From the NCBI RefSeq assembly GCF_009708035.1, contig NZ_WMBQ01000001.1, forward strand, positions 2,485,501 through 2,549,500: a DNA stretch of 64,000 bases, read 5' to 3'. How positions within the stretch are numbered: position 1 is the first letter of the stretch; every line of letters begins with the position of its first letter. Shown here in pieces: positions 55,386-64,000 of this stretch. Position numbers and translations under genes: made by a program. The notes under the pieces are model-generated. The model was not told where the DNA came from. It ran no database searches and saw nothing but the letters and a program-made list of their open reading frames with translations. The DNA comes from Hyphomicrobium album (GTDB lineage: Bacteria; Pseudomonadota; Alphaproteobacteria; Rhizobiales; Hyphomicrobiaceae).

Positions 55386-56453
55386 TCAGTCGATCGGGGC
55401 GCGCTTTTTCCGCTTCTTGACGCTCTTTTTGCCCGACGACTTCGTCGCCGACACTTTCTTCACGGCCGACGGGGCGCCGGGCGTGGCAGCGGCGCCCGAA
55501 GTCGCGGCGCTGGCTGTGACCTGCGGCGGTGGTGGCGGCGGCGCCTTGCAGTCGTTGAACTTCGCCAACATTTGCGGGCTGGGGTCGAACCCGCCTACGA
55601 CCTCGCTCGGATAGTTATCAATGCGGGCGATGGGGAATGACGTCTTCCACGCTCGCGTGCGGAAGCCGTTCTCGAGCATTGCCGCGGCGCGCGCGGTGCG
55701 GGCGTTGCTGCTCGACTCGCCCAATATGATAGCGATCAGTTTGCGCCCGTCGCGCGTGGCGCTGGCCGCGAGATTGTAACCCGAAGCGCAGGTGTACCCG
55801 GTCTTGATGCCATCGCCGCCGGGGAACGAGGTGAGCAAGGCGTTGTGCGTGCCGATGACGGCCTTGCCGATCGTCGTCTGGGTCAGTGCGTAGAGCGCCG
55901 TCTCCTCCGGGAAGTCGCGCAGCAGAGCCTGTGACAATAGCCCCATGTCGCGCGCCGTGGTGACCTGCTGCTCGGCCGGCAGCCCGTGCGGGTTGATGAA
56001 ATGCGTGTGAGACATGCCGAGTTGCGACGCGGTCTGGTTCATCTGCTTGACGAAGGACGCTTCGTCGCCGCCGAGTGTCTCAGCGATCGCTACGGCGACG
56101 TCGTTGGCCGAGCGCATGATCAGCGCGCGCAAGGCCTGATCCATCGTGATGTCCTTGCCGACCTTGAAGCCGAGCCGTGTCGGAGGCTGCTTGAAAGCGG
56201 CGGGCGAGATGAAGACTTTCGATTCCTTCGTCGCCCGCTTGTCACGGATGGCGGTGAGCACGAGATAGGCGGTCATCATCTTGGTCAGCGATGCCGGATA
56301 CCACGGCGCGTCGATGTCCTCGGCGTAGAGGACATGCCCGTCTTGGTAGTCGAACACCAAGGCCGAGCCTGCTACTGCCGGCTGGCCGCAGAAAGCCCAG
56401 GCCGCCAGCGCTGCCGTCAACGCGATGCCCACGTCCTTCGCCAAGGCGCCCAT
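55386..56453 (-). CDS. D-alanyl-D-alanine carboxypeptidase (penicillin-binding protein 5/6 type)
   Basis: This periplasmic serine carboxypeptidase trims the terminal D-Ala of peptidoglycan stem peptides. The 355-residue protein has a signal sequence (residues 1-28) and the three active-site motifs: S55-LT-K58, S115-A-N117 and K217-T-G219. Instead of the amphipathic anchor of PBP5, the C-terminus is Pro/Ala-rich followed by a Lys-rich tail (VKKRKKRAPID), which may bind the cell wall or membrane. It is convergent with gshB, nine bases apart. Confidence 0.93.
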   Translation of the reverse strand: MGALAKDVGIALTAALAAWAFCGQPAVAGSALVFDYQDGHVLYAEDIDAPWYPASLTKMMTAYLVLTAIRDKRATKESKVFISPAAFKQPPTRLGFKVGKDITMDQALRALIMRSANDVAVAIAETLGGDEASFVKQMNQTASQLGMSHTHFINPHGLPAEQQVTTARDMGLLSQALLRDFPEETALYALTQTTIGKAVIGTHNALLTSFPGGDGIKTGYTCASGYNLAASATRDGRKLIAIILGESSSNARTARAAAMLENGFRTRAWKTSFPIARIDNYPSEVVGGFDPSPQMLAKFNDCKAPPPPPPQVTASAATSGAAATPGAPSAVKKVSATKSSGKKSVKKRKKRAPID

Positions 56454-56635
56454 TCTCCGCTAAGGCGTTGATTCCCCTTCGGCGCGAGTATGCGCACCTC
56501 CGGGGCAATTGTCAGCCCGCTAACGGGCATCCGGCAAAATTGCCCGTAGCCGGACAGTCTGGCCCGCTTGTGGCGCTTAAGGCATCCTTTTGCCAACTGT
56601 AAGCATTCTCGGCGTTCAATTTCATGGAGTGACAC

Positions 56636-57442
56636 ATGCGCCTCACCCTGGCATTTGCCGCCGCCTGCGCGGCGACCTTGGCGGTGCTCCCCGCCTCGCC
56701 GCCGCTTCACGCTGAGGGCCTCAACATTGCCGGGGCACGGATCGTCGACCTCACGCACGCCATCGATCGCGACACAATCTTTTGGCCGACGGAAAAGAAG
56801 ACATTCGAGCTGGTCGAAGAACACCGCGGCCTGACCGAGCGCGGCTTCTTCTATGCGGCGAACCGGTTCTGCCTGCCCGAGCACGGCGGCACGCACGTCG
56901 ACGCGCCGTTCCATTTCGCCAAAGAGGGCAAGACGGTCGGCGCGTTGCCGATCGAACGCATGGTGGGACCGGCGGCGTTCATCGACGTGAGCGCCAAGGC
57001 GGCGGTCGATGTCGACTATACGTTGCAGCCCGCCGATGTAACGGCGTGGGAGGCGCTCAACGGCAAGATCGCGCCCGGCACCATCGTGCTCCTGCGCACG
57101 GGATGGAGCAGCCGCTGGCCGGACAAGCGCGCCTACCTCGGCGACGATACGCCGGGCGATGCGAGCCACCTGCACTTTCCTTCTTACGGGGCGGACGCAG
57201 TGCGCCTGCTGATCGCGCGCGGCGTGTCGGTGATCGGTGTCGATACGGCGAGCATCGATAACGGACCGTCGAAAGACTTCCTCGTGCATCGGGCGGCGGG
57301 TGCCGCCAACGTCATCGGCGTCGAGAACCTGACGAACCTCGACCAGCTGCCGCCGAAGGGCGCCTGGGTCGTCGCGCTGCCGATGAAGATCGCGCAGGGC
57401 ACGGGTGCACCGGCGCGCGTCATCGCGCTGCTGCCGCGCTGA
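56636..57442 (+). CDS. Exported cyclase-family (kynurenine formamidase-like) metal hydrolase
   Basis: The 268-residue protein has a signal peptide (residues 1-26, LPASPPLHAEG) and the cyclase-family metal site HGGTHVDAPFHF (HxGTHxDxPxHF, residues about 83-94), with a conserved DTASIDNG segment later. The family includes kynurenine formamidases and isatin hydrolases. Export to the periplasm argues against tryptophan catabolism as its main role. It is a single-gene unit. Confidence 0.87.
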   Translation: MRLTLAFAAACAATLAVLPASPPLHAEGLNIAGARIVDLTHAIDRDTIFWPTEKKTFELVEEHRGLTERGFFYAANRFCLPEHGGTHVDAPFHFAKEGKTVGALPIERMVGPAAFIDVSAKAAVDVDYTLQPADVTAWEALNGKIAPGTIVLLRTGWSSRWPDKRAYLGDDTPGDASHLHFPSYGADAVRLLIARGVSVIGVDTASIDNGPSKDFLVHRAAGAANVIGVENLTNLDQLPPKGAWVVALPMKIAQGTGAPARVIALLPR

Positions 57443-57581
57443 AGATGAACCGCAGATAAACGCGAAATAATCGCGCGCCACCGCGACGGAGCGAAGCAAC
57501 GCGCGGCGTTCCTCTCATGCTGACGCAGAGTGCCGAACGCAACGGCGCCTGACGCAGCAAGAGAGAGATGAGGAGATGATC

Positions 57582-57785
57582 ATGAAGTACTTTCTCGCGA
57601 TGGCCGTGCTTGCCGCGCCCCTCGCTATGGCTGCGGCTCCCACCCCGGCGGAAGCCGGCCCGCGCGACGGCTACCGCTGCCACATGGTGAAGAAGACCGT
57701 GTGGACGTGGGGCAAGAAGCGCTCGAAGTGGGTGCAGGTGTGCAGGCCGCGCTACAGCCACGGCCACCGCGGCCATCGCCACTAA
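57582..57785 (+). CDS. Small exported basic His/Cys-containing peptide
   Basis: The 67-residue protein has a signal peptide (MKYFLAMAVLAAPLAMAAAP, cleavage near AEAGP). The mature part is strongly basic, with two Cys (YRCHMV, VQVCRPRY) that could pair and a His-rich end (SHGHRGHRH). The ATG at 57582 is chosen because AGGAG lies six bases before it; the ATG at 57576 would touch the ribosome binding site. Metal binding by the tail is possible. A terminator-like hairpin follows. Confidence 0.7.
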   Translation: MKYFLAMAVLAAPLAMAAAPTPAEAGPRDGYRCHMVKKTVWTWGKKRSKWVQVCRPRYSHGHRGHRH

Positions 57786-57806
57786 CTAAGCCTAACCAGT
57801 GACGTT

Positions 57807-57847
57807 CCGCCCGCATGCGCTTCACCGCACGGCGGGCGGATTCTTTT
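57807..57847 (+). terminator. Terminator after the basic-peptide gene
   Basis: CCGCCCGC (57807-57814) pairs with GCGGGCGG (57832-57839) across a 17-base loop, followed by ATTCTTTTAC. It lies 21 bases after the stop codon. The convergent tpm gene ends just beyond, so it may serve this side mainly. Confidence 0.65.
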
Positions 57848-57858
57848 ACAGTGAAGGT

Positions 57859-58512
57859 TTAGCGCGGGCGCAGCAGAGAGACGGCGCCGGTGAGCGCCGT
57901 CAGGCCGCGTTGCTGGAAGTGCGGATGGTCGGCGAGCACATCCTTCGATACGAGGTCGATGCGCCCGTAGCGATCGGAGAACAGGTCGTCGACCATCCTC
58001 GGCGAGGTCGCGAACGGCGGTCCGTTCATTTGGCGCTGATCGTAGTCGACGGTGATGAGCAGGATGGGAGCCTTAGGCAGGAGCGCCTTGAGCTTGTCGG
58101 CATATTGGTCTTGCATGCTGGCGGGCAGGGCGACGAGCGCGGCGCGGTCGTAGACCCCGGCGACGCCGGCGACGGCCGACTCCGGCAACCCGAAGAAATC
58201 GCCGATCCAGATCTCGTATGGACCCGATGACTTGACGGTGAAGTTCGCCTCGTGGCGGACAGTCGGGACCAGCTCGCGCTCGGCGAAAAATTCACCGACC
58301 GCCTGCTCGCTCAGCTCGGCGCCGACGACGGCATGTCCATGCTCGGCCAGCCACTGCATGTCGAGGCTTTTGCCGCACAAAGGTACGAACACGCGCGCGC
58401 CGGCCGGCACCGCGAGTCGCGACCAGAACTTGTCCAGCGCCGGGTCGAACTGCGGCTGATGAAAGCCGATGTCCTGCGTCTTCCAGCGCTCGAGCCAGAA
58501 CTCGTGATCCAT
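57859..58512 (-). CDS. tpm: Thiopurine S-methyltransferase
   Basis: The 217-residue enzyme methylates thiols, selenium or tellurium compounds with S-adenosylmethionine. It begins with the TPMT signature FWLERWKTQDIGFHQPQFDP and has the SAM loop VFVPLCGKSLDMQWLAEHGH and VYDRAALVALP, at the standard family length. It lies 16 bases downstream of argJ on the same strand and probably shares its transcript, without an evident metabolic link. Confidence 0.94.
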   Translation of the reverse strand: MDHEFWLERWKTQDIGFHQPQFDPALDKFWSRLAVPAGARVFVPLCGKSLDMQWLAEHGHAVVGAELSEQAVGEFFAERELVPTVRHEANFTVKSSGPYEIWIGDFFGLPESAVAGVAGVYDRAALVALPASMQDQYADKLKALLPKAPILLITVDYDQRQMNGPPFATSPRMVDDLFSDRYGRIDLVSKDVLADHPHFQQRGLTALTGAVSLLRPR

Positions 58513-58528
58513 GCGCCTTGTCCTTCGC

Positions 58529-59776
58529 TTAGCTGCGATAGTCGGCGTTGATGTCGATGTAGCCGTGCGTCAGATCGCAGGTCCACACCGTCGCGCGCCC
58601 ATCGCCGATGCCGAGGTCGACGCGCAGGACGATCTCCGGCCGCTGCATGTAGAGCGCGACCTCTTCCTCGCGGTATGTGGGGGCGCGCTCGCCTTCGTGC
58701 GCCACGAGAATGTCGCCGAAGCGGATCGACAGCTTGTCGCGGTCGGCCGCCTCGCCCGCCTTGCCGACCGCCATGACGACGCGGCCCCAGTTGGCGTCGC
58801 CGCCGGCGATGGCGGTCTTGACCAGCGGCGAGTTGCCGATGGCGAGCCCGATGCGGCGCGCGGCGCGGTCGTCCTCCGCGCCTTCCACTTCGATGGTCAC
58901 GAACTTGGTGATGCCCTCGCCGTCCTTGGCGACGAGGATGGCAAGCTCGCGCAGCAGGCTGTGCAGGGCGGCGGCGAAATCGGCAATGCGCGGATCGGTC
59001 GGCTCGGCGATGCGCGGGCAGTCGCGCTTCTCGGCTTCGCCGGTCGCGAACACGAGCAACGTGTCGCTCGTCGAGGTGTCGCCGTCGATCGTCACGCAGT
59101 TGAAGGTGCGGTCGGCGCTGTCGGCGACGAGCGTTTGCAGGGCCGGCGCGGCGATGGGCGCATCGGTGAAGACGAAGCAGAGCATCGTCGCCATGTCCGG
59201 CTGGATCATGCCCGCCCCTTTGCAGAAGCCGTTGATCACGACCTCGACGCCGCCGATCTTCGCCGTTCGCGTCGCGAGCTTGGGGAAGGTGTCGGTGGTC
59301 ATGACGGCGCGCGCTGCGGCGTGCCAGGCGTCGGCCTTCGCTTCGCCCGCGAGCTTGCCGAGGAGATGCGCGAACTTGCCGGCGTCGAGCGGCTCGCCGA
59401 TGACGCCGGTCGAGGCGATGAACACTTCGCCGGGTGGGCAGCCGACGGCAGCCGCAGCCGCGTCGGCGGTGATCACCACCGTCTCCATACCCTTCTTGCC
59501 GGTAAAGGCGTTGGCGTTGCCGGAATTGACGACCAGCGCCCGCGCCTTGCCGTCGCGCAGGCCGATGGCGCACCAATCGACCGGCGCCGAGCGCGTCTTG
59601 GAGCGCGTCAGCACGCCGGCCACCTCGGTGCCGGGCGCGAACACGCCGAGCAACAGGTCGGTGCGGCCCTGGTAGCGGATGCCGGCCTCGGCCGTGGCGA
59701 AGCGCACGCCCGGCACCAGCGGCACGTCGGGCAGCGAGGCGGGGGCGAACGGTGAGGGTGGGGCGGGCTTGCCCAT
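58529..59776 (-). CDS. argJ: ArgJ, glutamate N-acetyltransferase
   Basis: ArgJ recycles the acetyl group from N-acetylornithine to glutamate in arginine synthesis. The 415-residue protein is an Ntn-type self-cleaving enzyme: the [20 protein letters not shown] region contains the ATM site, where cleavage yields an N-terminal Thr on the beta subunit. [15 protein letters not shown] and [13 protein letters not shown] are further family marks. In many alphaproteobacteria argJ lies near secA and a parvulin gene, as here. Confidence 0.96.
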   Translation of the reverse strand: MGKPAPPSPFAPASLPDVPLVPGVRFATAEAGIRYQGRTDLLLGVFAPGTEVAGVLTRSKTRSAPVDWCAIGLRDGKARALVVNSGNANAFTGKKGMETVVITADAAAAAVGCPPGEVFIASTGVIGEPLDAGKFAHLLGKLAGEAKADAWHAAARAVMTTDTFPKLATRTAKIGGVEVVINGFCKGAGMIQPDMATMLCFVFTDAPIAAPALQTLVADSADRTFNCVTIDGDTSTSDTLLVFATGEAEKRDCPRIAEPTDPRIADFAAALHSLLRELAILVAKDGEGITKFVTIEVEGAEDDRAARRIGLAIGNSPLVKTAIAGGDANWGRVVMAVGKAGEAADRDKLSIRFGDILVAHEGERAPTYREEEVALYMQRPEIVLRVDLGIGDGRATVWTCDLTHGYIDINADYRS

Positions 59777-59835
59777 GGTCGGCTCCGGAGCGTTGCAGGA
59801 GATTCGCGCGCGACCTTATCGCGCGCGGCCAATCT

Positions 59836-60870
59836 TTACGCCACCTCGGGTCGCCAGGCGATGACACCTTCGGTCCGCGCCCGAACCTCGGGCGGCGCCA
59901 GGCAGGTGGCTACCGCCTCGTAGCCGGGGGCGCCAGGGTACGGCGCGACGTGGGTCGGTGGGCTGTGATTGGCGGGACAGAGGATGATCGTCTCGTCGGG
60001 GCCGATCGCGGCGAGATCGAGTATCGCCGACGACCGCGTGAGCAGGAACAGCGGGCGGCTGCCGGGTTGGTGCCGCCGCAAGTGCGCGATCAGAGCCTCC
60101 TGCGTGGCGCGATCCAAGCCCTGCTCCACCATGTCGACGACGATGTATGCCGGGCCTTCCGATTCCAAGCCGACGAGCAACGCCATGAGGGCGTCCGACA
60201 CCGTCGCGCCGTCCTCGATGAGCCAGGCCAGGGTCCGCTCGATGCGCGCCTTGAGCATCGGATCGGCGGCGAGCCGCGACCGCGCCTCCGCGGCACCATC
60301 GGTCGCCCGTTCGAGCCCGAGGAAGATGGCGTCGGGCAACGCCTCCGCAAGGCGCTGCGCAAAACGCGTTTTGCCGCTGCCCAGCGGGCCGATGATGTAG
60401 TTCAGCGCGCGAATGTCGCGCAGCTCGAAACGCTCCCCACCCCAGGGCCAGGGAAGGTCGAAGGCAACCTGGACCTCGGTGCCGGCGCGCGTCAGCCGGG
60501 CGAGCTCGGCAATTGCCGGCATCTTGCCGTGCGCGATGTCGGCGCGCAGGGCGCGCACCTTTGCCACGGTACCGGCGAGCAAGCGGGCCCGCTCTTCGAG
60601 CGTCGCTTGGTGGGCAGCGAGTGCAGGTTCCAGGTCTTGCGCCTCGCCAGCGAGGACGCGCGCAATCTGGGCGAGGCTGAGGCCGAGCGCCCTAAGGGCC
60701 GCGACTTCCGCCAGCCGCCCCATCTCTTCTGGACCATAGGCCCGCCAGCCAGCCGCGGTGCGGATGGGCGCAACGAGACCACGCTCTTCGTAGACGCGCA
60801 GGGCCTTGGTCGATACGCCGAGCCGATCAGCGGCTTCGGAAGGGCGCAGGTAGTGATCGGATGACCGCAC
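59836..60870 (-). CDS. MerR-type DNA-binding domain fused to a P-loop ATPase
   Basis: The 344-residue protein combines two parts. Residues 1-110 form a MerR winged helix (SEAADRLGVSTKALRVYEERGLV) with a dimerisation coiled coil. Residues 145-320 hold a nucleotide-binding domain with Walker A GPLGSGKT (161-168) and a Walker B-like strand YIVVDM (242-247), similar in plan to ABC/AAA-type ATPase halves. The combination suggests a transcription factor controlled by ATP or by a sensed state. There is no adjacent obvious target; argJ is 59 bases downstream. Confidence 0.82.
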   Translation of the reverse strand: MRSSDHYLRPSEAADRLGVSTKALRVYEERGLVAPIRTAAGWRAYGPEEMGRLAEVAALRALGLSLAQIARVLAGEAQDLEPALAAHQATLEERARLLAGTVAKVRALRADIAHGKMPAIAELARLTRAGTEVQVAFDLPWPWGGERFELRDIRALNYIIGPLGSGKTRFAQRLAEALPDAIFLGLERATDGAAEARSRLAADPMLKARIERTLAWLIEDGATVSDALMALLVGLESEGPAYIVVDMVEQGLDRATQEALIAHLRRHQPGSRPLFLLTRSSAILDLAAIGPDETIILCPANHSPPTHVAPYPGAPGYEAVATCLAPPEVRARTEGVIAWRPEVA

Positions 60871-60950
60871 GATTCGGCTCCCCGGTTGCTGGCGCCGTTC
60901 TTATCGAGGCGCCCCCAGGGGCCGGGTCAAGCCGCATCTTCGCCAGTATA

Positions 60951-60995
60951 AGATTGTCCCCGAAACAAATCGGGCCGCTTCTACAAGCGGCCCGA
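60951..60995. repeat. 45-base terminator-like repeat, copy A
   Basis: This copy matches 61269-61313 at 43 of 45 positions, in the same orientation. It contains a perfect 11-base stem TCGGGCCGCTT/AAGCGGCCCGA with TTTGTTTC after it on the minus strand. It lies 80 bases upstream of the MerR-ATPase gene, where a terminator would not be expected for that gene. Confidence 0.85.
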
Positions 60996-61092
60996 TCCCT
61001 AAGTCCTCGGGGCAACCCGAGGGTGCCAAACCTGCATGTCCGCGAGCGCCTTTCATTCGGGAGATTCCGCCGACGTTCCCGCACCCAAAAAT

Positions 61093-61120
61093 CGTCATTC
61101 CCGCCTGCGCGGGAATGACG
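61093..61120. repeat. CGTCATTCCCGC palindrome
   Basis: Twelve-base arms, CGTCATTCCCGC and GCGGGAATGACG, are perfectly complementary around a CTGC loop. A half copy, GCGGGAATGACG, lies at 61187-61198. Such ATTCCCGC palindromes are widespread dispersed repeats in many bacteria. Confidence 0.8.
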
Positions 61121-61268
61121 TTTGTGTGTGGCAACCTTGGCGAACCCTCCCCCCGATATTTATGCGAAGCATGGCTTCGCCATGCCGCGGGAATGACGTG
61201 AAGAGTGGGCGCGGCGCGCACCGCGTCCGCCCTGCGGTTCGCCCGAGGTCTCCGTTGCCTCCAGCAGA

Positions 61269-61313
61269 AGATTGTCCCCGAAACAAATCGGGCCGCTTCT
61301 GCGAGCGGCCCGA
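61269..61313 (-). terminator. Terminator of the parvulin gene (repeat copy B)
   Basis: On the minus strand the ten-base stem TCGGGCCGCT/AGCGGCCCGA is followed by TTTGTTTC, 26 bases past the stop of the parvulin gene. It is a convincing intrinsic terminator and one of two near-identical copies in this region. Confidence 0.8.
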
Positions 61314-61339
61314 CCAGGATTCAGTGCGGAGTTCTTTGC

Positions 61340-62350
61340 TTAGGGCTTGGCGGCCGGCGGGGTTGCGCCCGGTGCCGGCGTGGCCGGGGCGGCGCCAGGG
61401 GCCGGAGGGACAGCGGGGGCCGCACCAGGAGCGGCACCCTGCTCGGCAGCCTTCTTGGCGGCTTCCATGGCTTCGGCCTGCTGCTTCTTCTGGTCCTCGA
61501 CCATCTTCTTGATGCCGGCGTCGACGTAGTCGACCTTCGCCTTGCCGCGCAGCTCGGCGGATTTCTCCTGCGCCTTGCGGACGGCGAGCGAGTTCATGAT
61601 CGTGTCCTTCACCTGCTCGAAGGCCGGCGGCGGCTTCTGGCGGCGATCCTCGAGCTTGATGATGTGCCAGCCGAACTGGGTCTTCACCGGCTCGGACAGC
61701 TCGCCCTTCTGCATCTTGGCGACTTGCGTCTCAAACTCGGGCACCATCTGGCCCAAGCCGAAGTAGCCGAGCAGACCGCCTTGTGCAGCCGAGCCCTTGT
61801 CGGTCGAGCTCTCCTTGGCGATCACGGCGAAATCGGCGCCGCCGGCGATCTTGGCGCGCAGCTCCTTCGCCTTCTCCTCGCTGTCGACGAGGATATGGCG
61901 CGCGGCGAACTCCCACTCGGGCTTCAACTCAGCGACGCGCGCGTTGTAGATCTTCTTCGCCTCGTCCTCGCTGACGGTGCCCTTCAACGTCTTCTCGAAG
62001 AACTGCTCGCGCAGGGCGCGAATGCGCAAGTACGCCATGTACTTCGCGAACTCGGGAGAGTCCTGAAGCTTGGCGGCCTCGGCAGCGTTGGCGAACAGCT
62101 GATTGTCGATGAGGTATTCGACGAGCGCGCGCCGCTTCACTTCCGGCTGCAGCTGGGCGAGCTCCTGGCCGATCTCGCTCTCGGCGAGCTTTAGGTCGCC
62201 TTCGGTGATGTTCTTGCCGTCGACCGTGGCGACGACCGTATCGTTGGATGCAGTCTGCGCAAAAGCGGCGGTGCCATGCGCCGCGAGTGCGGCTGCGGCG
62301 ATGAGAGCGAAGCCCGCAAGGGCGCGCATATTCGGAACAACTCGATACAT
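61340..62350 (-). CDS. Parvulin-type peptidyl-prolyl cis-trans isomerase, exported
   Basis: This periplasmic foldase has a signal peptide (to about AAFAQTA), a SurA/PrsA-like N-terminal helical domain (VVATVDGKNITEGDLKLAESEIG) and a rotamase domain, ARHILVDSEEKAKELRAKI through FGWHIIKLEDRR (residues about 160-250). A long Ala/Gln/Pro tail with repeated PGA units follows. The ATG at 62350 gives a 336-residue precursor. Divergence from secA fits a role in folding exported proteins. Confidence 0.92.
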   Translation of the reverse strand: MYRVVPNMRALAGFALIAAAALAAHGTAAFAQTASNDTVVATVDGKNITEGDLKLAESEIGQELAQLQPEVKRRALVEYLIDNQLFANAAEAAKLQDSPEFAKYMAYLRIRALREQFFEKTLKGTVSEDEAKKIYNARVAELKPEWEFAARHILVDSEEKAKELRAKIAGGADFAVIAKESSTDKGSAAQGGLLGYFGLGQMVPEFETQVAKMQKGELSEPVKTQFGWHIIKLEDRRQKPPPAFEQVKDTIMNSLAVRKAQEKSAELRGKAKVDYVDAGIKKMVEDQKKQQAEAMEAAKKAAEQGAAPGAAPAVPPAPGAAPATPAPGATPPAAKP

Positions 62351-62551
62351 GCCTGATCTCTGATTGGTTGGCGGGCCGAAAGGAGGCGACGGCGCCCGCG
62401 CGCTGCACGTTGGTGCAACTGGAAACGGGCGTAGCCGGCCGGCTGCGGGCCCATGGATAGTGGGCCAAGCTGCGGCTGCCAAGTTAAGAATTCGACAGTT
62501 GGCGAGGCATTTTTCGCCGATTCATCGGGCTCTAGGACGGTTTCCAATGCG

Positions 62552-62581
62552 TTGACAAGCCTAGGGTGCGGTCCTTATCTC
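62552..62581 (+). promoter_or_regulatory. Candidate secA promoter
   Basis: TTGACA (62552-62557) matches the -35 consensus perfectly, with TTATCT/TATCTC (62575-62581) at 17-18 bases as a weak -10. It would give a leader of about 170 bases before secA. Confidence 0.5.
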
Positions 62582-62606
62582 TCCCCCGCGGCCGAACTCC
62601 ATGCGT

Positions 62607-62629
62607 GATGGGCGTTTATAACGCCCATC
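62607..62629 (+). promoter_or_regulatory. Perfect stem-loop in the secA leader
   Basis: GATGGGCGTT and AACGCCCATC form a perfect ten-pair stem around a TAT loop, 128 bases before the secA start. No T tract follows, so it is not a classical terminator. It may be a translational or RNA-stability control element, but its function is unknown. Confidence 0.5.
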
Positions 62630-62757
62630 GCGGCCGTCTGCTGTATGCGGATCCTGTCACACGCGATGATCTTGACGGCCACCCGGCGCGAGCAGGTCTA
62701 CCCGCAACGCCATGCCACTACCTCCCGGCACCAGCCCGGAATTTAGGGAACATTTGA

Positions 62758-64000
<1,243 letters not shown>

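Larger units (their letters stand above)
60871..61339. other. Repeat-rich intergenic region before the parvulin gene
   Basis: These 469 bases carry two copies of a 45-base hairpin repeat (60951-60995 and 61269-61313), a hairpin CCTCGGG/CCCGAGG (61005-61022), a perfect 12-base-arm palindrome (61093-61120), a GCGAAGC/GCTTCGC hairpin (61164-61180) and a half copy of the palindrome (61187-61198). No gene is supported. The pattern fits nested insertion of small repeats. Confidence 0.6.
62351..62757. other. Divergent regulatory region of the parvulin gene and secA
   Basis: These 407 bases hold no gene. They include a candidate promoter toward secA (62552-62581) and a leader hairpin (62607-62629). 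The remainder is probably the promoter region for the parvulin gene. Confidence 0.5.

Overview
The window is a GC-rich stretch of chromosome from an alphaproteobacterium, most likely of the order Hyphomicrobiales (Rhizobiales), perhaps near Hyphomicrobiaceae. This rests on gene order and content: hisB-DUF2628-hisH, dnaK/dnaJ followed by pyrF, hrcA-grpE opposite rph-rdgB-hemW, an LppC-like lipoprotein gene beside rsmI-yraN-gshB, and many small secreted or membrane proteins typical of that order. Genus cannot be fixed from the sequence alone. No rRNA, tRNA or CRISPR array was seen.

Layout. 0.2-1.6 kb: an O-methyltransferase coupled to a siderophore-interacting flavoprotein. 1.6-10 kb: a broken histidine operon. 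hisA is separated from hisH, DUF2628 and hisB by about 5.9 kb of accessory genes: a Cas2/SinR-like protein, an RlpA-like protein, a PPOX-family protein, GST with a divergent LysR regulator, and two small membrane proteins. A second copy of the hisH 3' end lies inside this insert. 10-16.5 kb: the HslVU protease, a YiiX-like papain-fold protein with an M19 dipeptidase, and a YbaL-type cation/proton antiporter. 16.6-22.4 kb: an outer-membrane barrel protein, rlmN, two related membrane proteins separated by palindromic repeats, and small exported proteins. 22.5-30.5 kb: argG, an alpha/beta hydrolase, a PRC-barrel protein, an MFS transporter, an asparagine synthetase and radC. 30.5-45 kb: dense housekeeping genes for translation (map, rplS, trmD), pyrimidine synthesis (pyrF), chaperones (dnaJ, dnaK, grpE, hrcA), RNA and nucleotide maintenance (rph, rdgB), heme handling (hemW) and disulfide formation (dsbB).

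45-46.4 kb is a gene-poor stretch with a phased array of GTTGCGT heptamers. 46.4-52.7 kb carries an HNH nuclease, an AlkA-like glycosylase, gluQRS, an LppC-like lipoprotein, rsmI and yraN. 52.7-54.4 kb is a small, visibly AT-richer accessory pocket inserted between yraN and gshB. It holds an IS1595-like transposase remnant, a two-gene operon with its own promoter and operator-like palindrome, and a winged-helix-like gene. 54.4-64 kb returns to core genes: gshB, a D,D-carboxypeptidase, a cyclase-family enzyme, tpm, argJ, a MerR-ATPase fusion, a parvulin-type isomerase and the start of secA, which runs off the right edge.

Functional themes are protein quality control (HslVU, DnaKJ-GrpE-HrcA, parvulin, SecA, DsbB), amino-acid biosynthesis (His, Arg, Asn), glutathione metabolism (GshB, GST) and cell-wall maintenance (RlpA-like, LppC-like, carboxypeptidase, M19 peptidase). 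The main novelty candidates are the yraN-gshB pocket, the hisH 3'-end duplication, the GTTGCGT array, the CTAG-ended inverted repeats and the helix-hairpin tail on ribosomal protein L19.
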